Source of the DNA: Corynespora cassiicola
Taxonomy: Eukaryota > Ascomycota > Dothideomycetes > Pleosporales > Corynesporascaceae
Direction: 5' to 3'
NCBI GenBank assembly: GCA_022059125.1
Contig: JAEUWY010000023.1
Span: forward strand, 930,001-994,000
Length of the DNA stretch: 64,000 nt
Within the stretch, counting starts at the first letter, position 1. Each line of letters opens with the position of its first letter. The notes beneath the pieces were generated by a model. The model was not told the DNA's origin and made no database searches. It saw only the letters and a list, made by a program, of their open reading frames with translations. The position numbers and the translations under genes are program-made. Of the stretch, positions 57,097 to 64,000 are shown piece by piece.

Positions 57097-57913
57097 ATGC
57101 CACCCAAATTTCTAACCACCCTTGCAACCATGTGGGGATCAATGTGGGATTCCAGCATCCGCTTCACCTTCGGTCAACCACCCTCACCTACCTCGACCAA
57201 CTCCCCGGAAGAGAGCCCGACCCTGCTACCTACCAACCCAGCAACCAGCTCCTCCCCGACAACGCCGACCGCTACACCACGCCAGCCTCCACCCTCAGCA
57301 CCACCTACATCCACCCTGGCATCTCTAGCCGCCGCAGCCATACATGCAGACGCCGACCCCGCCCCCATCGCAGACATGCAACCCCTCACGCCCGCCGAGG
57401 AACACTGGGCCCGCGAAGCGCTCCACCCGATCCTCCCGCAACTCCAGCACCTGAGGCAGACAACCCGGGCGTCGCTGCCGCCCCCTCACCCAAGCATCAC
57501 GCAGAGGCCGTACGCGCAGATTCTGAAGGCGCGGGTGGTGCCGATTGGGCGGTTCATCATGGGGGTGCAGGGGATGGGGGTGGGGGATGAGATGAGGTTG
57601 TGGTGAGTGGTGATTTCATTATATTTTGCGGGTGAATATGTGGACGGAGAGAAAGAGAGGACAGAGGGGACGAAGGGGGGGTTGCTAACTGGGATGCAGT
57701 CGCTATGTTGCTGACCATTACTGGCCTGATGCTACAGTGTCGCGTGCGCACGTGAGGATCTTTGAGATGTATCGGATTGCGGATGCCAGGGCGAGGGCGA
57801 GGGCGGGGCAGGAGCAGGGACAGGAACAGGGCCCGGATGAGGATACCGATATGTGCAATGTTGGTCCGACTACTGACAAGGAGAATGATAGGGGTGCGGG
57901 GATGGAGGGCTAG
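57097..57913 (+). CDS. Hypothetical protein with Pro/Ser/Thr-rich N-terminus
   Basis: Exons 57097-57602 and 57700-57913 (donor GTGAGT, GCTAAC branch, ATGCAG acceptor) give 239 residues. Starts MPPKFLTTLATMWGSMWDSS, followed by a Pro/Ser/Thr-rich disordered segment (about 25-75) and a more ordered part with LTPAEEHWAREALHPILPQL, PYAQILKARVVPIGRFIMG and, after the intron, CRYVADHYWPDATVSRAHVR. The tail is repetitive (ARARARAGQEQGQEQG). The ordered part looks like real protein, but I do not recognise the family. An N-terminal mitochondrial signal is possible but weak. Confidence 0.65.
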
Positions 57914-59234
57914 GTTTTGAGTTCATAGAGTCCTCCCCCCCCATCTCGGATGCCTAGCGTGCCTTTGTAACGGCCAGTCAAATGCGCTGTCGGCTTCATA
58001 ATCAACTTCCCCGATTTAACAAGGTCGTGTCACGCTGGACATCCTAGCTGGGGAGGACTTCAGGAGAACGGATGGACAAAGCGCTTGAATCAGTTAGTAG
58101 ATGCAGAGGGGAGCCCAGCGGACTAAGCCCAGCGGGCGGAGAAGCGGAGGATGGGGTCGGCGTCAGAGCGACTGAGATATACGTTTGGGAAGCTCGGTGC
58201 AGAGCGTAAGTGGACGCAATGGTGGGAAGGTCCTGGCATGCCTGCTTGCGGTGAGATGTCTCACCAGTAATAACACCGCCCAACGGTCTAGAAACAAGAA
58301 ATTCAAGTTATTGATCTGCCATGTGCGCGCCTGCATTAGTCCAAGCGTTTGATGTGATAGGCTGCAAATGGAGATGCACGGCTCGGTGGTTCTATTTCAG
58401 AGTCTATCCTAGGCGACACCGCTGCCCCTCCCATCGGATGGGGATGGAAGTGGAGTCCAAGATCTCGAACGGTTTGCCCTCGAGGGTCCGGGTGGAAGAG
58501 CCGGCTCTAAGGAGATTGCAAGACCCGCCGGAGCCATGGTGTACCTATTTGTACAAGCACGTTGCGGGCCGAGTGGCCCATGAGACGCGCAAGGCGAACG
58601 AATGGTGCAAGAGAAAAAGAGGGAACGTTTGCAGCGAGCGTGCCAAACACGTAGCCGCACCCACCCGAGGTCAGACGAGAAAAACGAGAATCCACAGCCG
58701 ACGGTCCGGAGCCACAAGTCCGGTGTCGTAGCGAGGGGCCCGTCAGGGCCGGAGCAAGTCGCGACGGGACGCTTACGAGAGACGCTTATTTGGACAAAGG
58801 ACCCTGAACGACAAGGAAGGCGACAAAGAGGGTTAAGGACAGCGGACGGAGCATGATGCAGCGTCATGTGACCTCATGGCAGCCTCACCCGCACCCGCAA
58901 TTCTGAAGAGCCGAGCGCCGTGCGGACCGAAGCTAACGGCTTCCCTGCAGTGGTTGAACTGAGCCGAAGTATTGGACCAAGGCCGGACGGGCGAGTGCGG
59001 TGGGCGGACTACTGCACGGTCAGCGAGGTGATTGGAAATGGTCAAGCCATGTGATGCGGCGCCGTGTGGGAGGGCGCCGGCGGAGGGCAGAGAAGGCGTG
59101 TGGGCTACGCCAGCCAAGGCCAGGCTGAGGCGATTGGCGACGGCTTTGTCTCGATGATGTGCGGCGGGGGAGGGGAGGAGGGACGAGATGCAAACGTCAA
59201 GACGAGAGTGCTTCGGCGGCGCGGGCGACCCCAC

Positions 59235-59272
59235 GGCAGGCGGGCGGCAGGCGGGCGGCAGGCGGGCGGCAG
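59235..59272. repeat. 11-bp tandem repeat GGCAGGCGGGC, three copies plus part
   Basis: Three perfect copies of GGCAGGCGGGC followed by a partial copy. Confidence 0.95.
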
Positions 59273-60028
59273 GTGGTGACGTAATGGGCGGCCGGCCTAA
59301 GCTGGACCCTGCATTTTGGGTGCAGGGCCGCGCCCAAAATTATGCGGAATTGGAAAAAACACCATGGGCCCGGCCGCGGGGAGGGGCTTGCGTCCCAAGA
59401 TTGCCGTGACGCGCAAAGAGCAAAGATGGCCAGGGGTGCTGCCCTGCTGGCCCTGCTGGCCCTGCTGGCCGTGCTGGATACCCACCGGCGCCAGTGAATC
59501 AGGGCTGCAGGCTGGCGCAGGCTGGCGCAAGCTGGTGCAGGCCGATGCAGGCTGGCCAACTTCCAAGGCCTTTCCGCGGGCTTTTGGGTAGTGGCGCAGG
59601 TGCGTCTGGCCGGCCGCCCTCTAGCGAGGCCTGAACGGCCGTCGACGACTCCTGCGCTCCGAGCATGACTTGGACTGCCATGCTCGGAGTGGCCGCCCGC
59701 TCCCAGCCGGCTGCTTGGAGTGGACTGGAGTGGGCGGACGCGTGCGTTGGCCGGCGCGTGCGTGCCTACGTTGCGGTGACCGTCCGTCGTCGATATCTTG
59801 CACCGAAGACCCCCTCAACACCGCTGCGACGTGAAGACTCTTCTGTACCCTCAGCCCTCCCCCGCCTCGCCCAGCCCGTCTCCCGTCATAACCACCGCCT
59901 GCGGCCCTTGATCCGACCGTCTGACGCTGAGCCCGCCGCCATCGAGATTTGGGTCCCAGAGAGCTGCGTGCCCATCGAGATTATTTTTTGTCGCCGTCTC
60001 CACGGAGCGACCGGCAACCCAGGAGCCC

Positions 60029-60082
60029 AGCAGCCCAGCAGCCTACCAGCAGCCTACCAGCAGCCTGCCAGCCTAGCAGCCC
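60029..60082. repeat. Imperfect CAGCC-rich repeat
   Basis: Repeated CAGCAGCCTAC/CAGCCTGC units upstream of the kinase gene. Confidence 0.8.
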
Positions 60083-60906
60083 AGGAGCCCTGCCGACGGG
60101 GAGGAATCGCAAGCAACAGCAGCAGCGGCCGACATCCCCAATTCCTCCAGCGCGCGCACCCGCATCCGCATCGGCGTACCCTTGCAGCCGACTAGGGGGC
60201 AAGGTAAAAAAAGCTGCAAGATCCCCAGTGGGACGCGAGCCCGCGAGAGCGGCGTCATAGCCCCTTGGGCTGTCCCAGTCGGGCCATCCAGGACACTCCA
60301 GCGCGGTGCGGTAGAGCTAGAGGCGGAGGGCGTGCCTAGAGAGAGCGAATGCAGTGGAACGTGCGATCGCGCCGTCTCCGCGACAGCAAAATGCCCATAA
60401 TCGAGGTGAGTGAGTGAGTGTGCGCGCAGGTGACTGGGCGTGGCTTGACGCACGCATGGCGTCCGGCGTCTGGCGCAGCGGCAGAGGCAGTGGATGGGTC
60501 GCGGTGCAGGGCAGTCAGGCTGTGGATGATGTCGATGTAGGCCGCATCCGCATCGTCATATCTGCCTGGCCCGAGCGCATATGACGCACCAGCGCCCCAA
60601 GCCCACCCGGTCCTGCTGCTGTCCTGGCCCTCCAGCTGCTGCGAGCCCTTCCTTTTTCTTTCCACCTTGCCCGCCGCCCGCTTCCCGTCCGCTCCCCTTC
60701 ACCAAGACTCGCCGCCCTCTAGTCTGTCCGTTTGGCCTGCCCGCGCCTGCTCTTTTTTTCGCCGCCGTTTCCTCTTCCAGTACCCCGCCATAGCCCGTAC
60801 CCCATACCCATATACCCACCCCGACTCCCGCACACCACCACCACAATTCCCCCCCAACTCTTTCCCCGTCGCCCTTCGTCGACGACCCCGCCGACCGCCA
60901 CTTACC

Positions 60907-63227
60907 ATGGCCGCCATACAGAACTTCAAAAACTTCCTGCGCCACGGCAAGCACGCCCGCGCAAACCCCCCGCATGGTGAAGCTACCACAAACGTGTCCA
61001 ACGTGCACGCCCAGCACTCGCGCCACCACCAGCCCGAGCCGCAGCATTTTGGCATCAGCGAGCCCAATGTCGGGGCCGGCGCCCACAAGCCCGTCCAGCA
61101 CCATGTGCACCCCCAGGGCGATTTCTCCGTCGCCGCCGTCGACAACCGCAACATCGCCGCCCAGGCCGGGGGCGTCGCTGCCCAGGCTGCCGGCGACCAC
61201 CAGAAGAAGCAGGCTCACAAGCAGGCCGGCACCACCGACCGCAACATCGACCCCACCGTGCTCGAGCGCATCGTCGCCGAGGAGCGTGAGGCCAAGGGCA
61301 AGATGCCCAAGTATCCCGGCCTCGAGCGCTGGTCACTGCTGGAGAAGATGGGCGACGGCGCCTTCAGCAACGTCTACCGCGCACACGACACCACCGGCCA
61401 GTACGGCGAGGTGGCCATCAAGGTCGTGCGCAAGTTCGAGATGAACTCCAGTCAGGTTAGTATCGCCCCCCTTGCGGTGGAATTGCCCTCCTCTGCCCAT
61501 TTCCTTGCGTCTCGCTCTCCCTCCCTCCCCTCCCCCCACCCCCCAATTCTACCGCGTCGGGTCATCTGGGTTATTTTGAGGTCGTTGCCAACAAGAGTGC
61601 TTGGTCGTAGGGCGATAAACACATTCATCCCGATTTCAAGAAGGCCCCAAAAACGGTGGAGGTGCGACTTTTCTCAACCCGCGTCGATGCTCGATCCCGG
61701 CAGCATGCCACCCGGTACCCACTGTCTAGCTTCGTAGGGCCCAGACTGACGTAATGCCCTGCAGAGAGCAAACATCCTCAAGGAAGTCCAGATCATGCGC
61801 CAGCTCGACCACCCCAACATCGTCAAGCTCATCGATTTCTCCGAGTCGCGCCAGTACTACTACATCGTCCTCGAGCTGTGCCCCGGCGGCGAGCTGTTCC
61901 ACCAGATTGTGCGTCTGACGTACTTTAGCGAGGACCTGTCGCGGCACGTCATCATTCAGGTCGCCAAAGCCCTAGAGTACTTGCATGAGGAGGCTGGCGT
62001 CGTGCACCGGTATGTGTCATTTCCCCCTGCATCCCCCGCCAAGGCCCCATCCACCTGACGTCATACCACAGAGACATCAAGCCAGAGAACCTCCTCTTTT
62101 ACCCCATTCCCTTTGTTCCCACTCGCAATCCCAAGCCGAGAGGTCCCGACGATGAGGACAAGGCTGACGAGGGCGAGTTCGTCAAGGGTCAGGGTGCCGG
62201 CGGCATTGGCCTGATCAAGATTGCCGACTTTGGCCTCTCCAAGGTCATTTGGGATAGTCAGACTATGACGCCATGCGGCACCGTAGGCTACACGGCCCCA
62301 GAAATCGTCAAGGATGAGCGGTATTCCAAGAGTGTGGACATGTGGGCCCTCGGCTGCGTCCTGTACACTCTGCTCTGTGGCTTCCCGCCATTCTATGACG
62401 AATCTATCCAGACTTTGACCGAGAAGGTCGCTCGTGGACAGTACACCTTCCTGTCCCCATGGTGGGACGACATCTCCAAGTCGGCCCAGGACCTGGTGTC
62501 ACATCTGCTGACAGTAGACCCCGAGAAGCGTTACGATATCAAGCAGTTCCTCAACCACCCATGGATCCGTGAGGCCGATGAAATGACGTACGCCGCACAC
62601 GATGCACCGCCGCTAGCCACGCCACTGAACGTCAGGCAAAAGGAGTACGAGCAGGGTGCCGGCCAGCCCCTCCAACAAAACTTCAACTACCTCGAGTCTC
62701 CAGGTGCTAGGCGCATGGACTTCCGATCCCCTGGCGCTGTCAACCTGCGAGAAGTGTTCGACGTCGGCTACGCAGTGCACAGGCAGGAAGAGGAAGGCAA
62801 GAGGAGAAAGAATTTCAAGCAGGGTTACCGTGGCGCTAATGCCATGAGTTCGCTGAACGCATTGGACGAGGACGAAGATGACGAATACTCTGCCGAGTCA
62901 GTGCCGTACGATGCGTCACAGCAACACCCGCCAGCCAAGCTCCCCAAGTCGCAAGCGTCCGATGTCTCAGCAATGGAACAGAAGATGCGTAACACGAGTC
63001 TGTCGGCCGCCGCACAGGCACGGCAACAACAGGCTCCGCCTGCCCAGCAGCAGCAGCAACGAGGTTACGGCCAACACTCTCCTGCTGTTGCCGCCGCCGC
63101 GAAGAGGCAAGTTAGGAATAAGGGTGCCTTTGAGCTGAGCCTGGACAATGCCAGTATACTTGGCCGACGGCACAAGAAGACTGAGCCCAGCGCATTGCGG
63201 GAATCGGTGTCGGTGGCAGGCACATGA
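60907..63227 (+). CDS. RCK2: Rck2/Srk1-type calmodulin-kinase-like Ser/Thr kinase (MAPK-activated)
   Basis: Exons 60907-61455, 61765-62009 and 62072-63227 give 649 residues. The N-terminus (MAAIQNFKNFLRHGKHARAN..) is His/Ala/Gln-rich. The kinase domain starts with LLEKMGDGAFSNVYRAHD and VAIKVVRK (Lys about 171), has IVLELCPGGELFHQI, the catalytic loop VVHRDIKPENLLFYP (split by intron 2 at R), an insert rich in Asp/Glu, DFGLSKVIW (about 316) and GTVGYTAPEIV. The C-terminal part contains SPGAVNLREVFDVGYAVHRQEEEGKRR, as in Rck2/Srk1 kinases activated by the Hog1/Sty1 stress MAPK, plus a Gln-rich stretch. Expected role: cytosolic/nuclear stress signalling. Intron 1 (61456-61764, 309 bases) is long for this window but its donor GTTAGT and acceptor CTGCAG keep phase. 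Confidence 0.93.
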
Positions 63228-64000
63228 CAAATACCGTCGCTGGCGAAGGACTGGTAGTCTGACGTCATCTTAATGAGCGGTTCTGTTTGGTTTTGATCTT
63301 TCTTCTACGACGGCTCTTCATGACCAGACGTCCTCGTTATAGGGATGGCGTTTTTTTTCCTTATCCTCTTTTTTAACTCACTCATTTTCCTTTTTACTCC
63401 TCTCTGGTTGGGTCTGGTTCCGTCATTTTCCCTTTTTATTTACCCTCCTGTTCCCCTTCTCTCTTCCTTACCCGTGCCTCACCTTCCCCACGACGTCTTC
63501 TCTTTGGGATTGGAGTAGGAAACATCCCCTTCCCAGATACAAAGCATATAATATCTTGTGTGTTCGGAAATGGATATGATTGTGGAATGGAATCATGGAT
63601 TGGAATGGAATGGGATGCAACGGAACGGAACGTATTTGGCCTCGGGCTTGGCCTTTTAGGCGCTGAGTCCAACCCAAGAAGACGGGGTTTAATCCCTCTC
63701 TTCTCTCTTCTCTTTTCGCGTCTGCCTAAGTGGAGGGGATGATGGCTGTGTGTGGGCGTAAGAGGAGGGTGATTCTTTTTTTCCTCTTTTTGGGCATGAG
63801 GGGGGTTCCGCGGTCAATACATGTAGAGGGCATATTTCGTGGGCATCGCTAGATGAGTGAATGATAATTGTAGTCTGAATGTGGGCTGTTCTGTGTGGGT
63901 GGGTGATGTTTGTGTTGTGTTGTGTTGAGGCTGGTGCGGAGGGTGGGGAGTGGGTGACTGATGGGATATATGCGTTGAGGAGGGTCATTGTGGTTTGAGT
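63228..64000. other. 3' region of the kinase gene
   Basis: T-rich and then GT/GGA-rich simple sequence (TGGAATGGAATGG around 63580-63620). No gene recognised up to the window end. Confidence 0.5.

Larger units (their letters stand above)
57914..60906. other. 3-kb intergenic region before the Rck2-type kinase
   Basis: GC-rich and low-complexity, no supported gene. Contains an 11-bp tandem repeat (59235-59272), a CTGCTGGCC repeat (about 59440-59472) and CAGCCTAC-type repeats (about 60029-60082). The last 300 bases are pyrimidine-rich, typical of a fungal 5' UTR. ORFs at 58321-58731 and 59665-60195 (+) are Arg/Pro/Ala-rich and look like composition artefacts. Confidence 0.5.

Noticed and set aside
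57045..57100. tRNA-like sequence on the minus strand with A-box-like TAGCGTAGTTGC, B-box-like GGGTTCGATC and a TTTTT run
   Set aside because: The A and B boxes are far too close (no room for an anticodon arm) and the T-stem does not pair. It also overlaps the start of the gene at 57097.
55950..57590. 546-codon ORF on the plus strand
   Set aside because: Only its first part is NDUFAF3; past 56574 it reads intron and intergenic DNA in a non-coding frame. The spliced model ends at 56829.
1..64000. CRISPR arrays, rRNA genes, intact transposons, telomere repeats
   Set aside because: Looked for on both strands; none recognised apart from simple tandem repeats and the AT-rich block at 30.7-31.2 kb.

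Overview
The window is nuclear DNA of a filamentous ascomycete (Pezizomycotina; a Dothideomycete is my guess, not proven). Coding regions are broken by short introns of about 45-90 nt with GT..AG ends and CTAAC/CTGAC-like branch sites. Typical fungal families are present: a LaeA-like methyltransferase, an SAT4/rhodopsin-type membrane protein, a DUF4470 protein, a NACHT STAND receptor, and an RpdA-type histone deacetylase with a long tail. No prokaryotic operons, CRISPR arrays, rRNA or convincing tRNA genes were seen. Most gene models below are my own exon joins, made by following splice signals and family similarity.

Layout. 0-6.8 kb: 3' end of a LicD/Mnn4-like gene, a broken F-box gene, a metacaspase and a glutathione S-transferase on a shared promoter, and ribosomal protein S21. 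6.8-10.9 kb: a convergent 4-kb stretch without a recognisable gene, rich in microsatellites. 10.9-30.5 kb: GC-rich housekeeping block with RTC1/SEA2 (TORC1 regulation), an HMT1-type ABC transporter, a LaeA-like methyltransferase, the divergent pair RPN11 (proteasome deubiquitinase) and RPD3 (histone deacetylase), and a dual-specificity phosphatase.

30.6-54.3 kb: a lower-GC accessory block. It opens with an AT-rich, TpA-rich segment and contains a DUF4470 gene with one in-frame stop, an SAT4-type membrane protein, an AP-endonuclease pseudogene with three lesions, a GFA/CENP-V protein, an FAD oxidoreductase whose last intron is GC-AG, a methionine-permease-like transporter, an intact NACHT receptor, an EthD-domain protein, and two small Cys-rich proteins of unknown function transcribed away from each other. 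One of these two is assembled here from two short exons and is easy to miss.

55-64 kb: GC-rich again, with two lineage-specific unknowns, the complex I assembly factor NDUFAF3 and an Rck2/Srk1-type stress kinase. The genes do not form one pathway. The main patterns are core genes in GC-rich DNA on shared promoters, decaying or defence-like genes in the AT-richer middle, and a 10-bp palindrome (TACCTAGGTA) that recurs only between genes.
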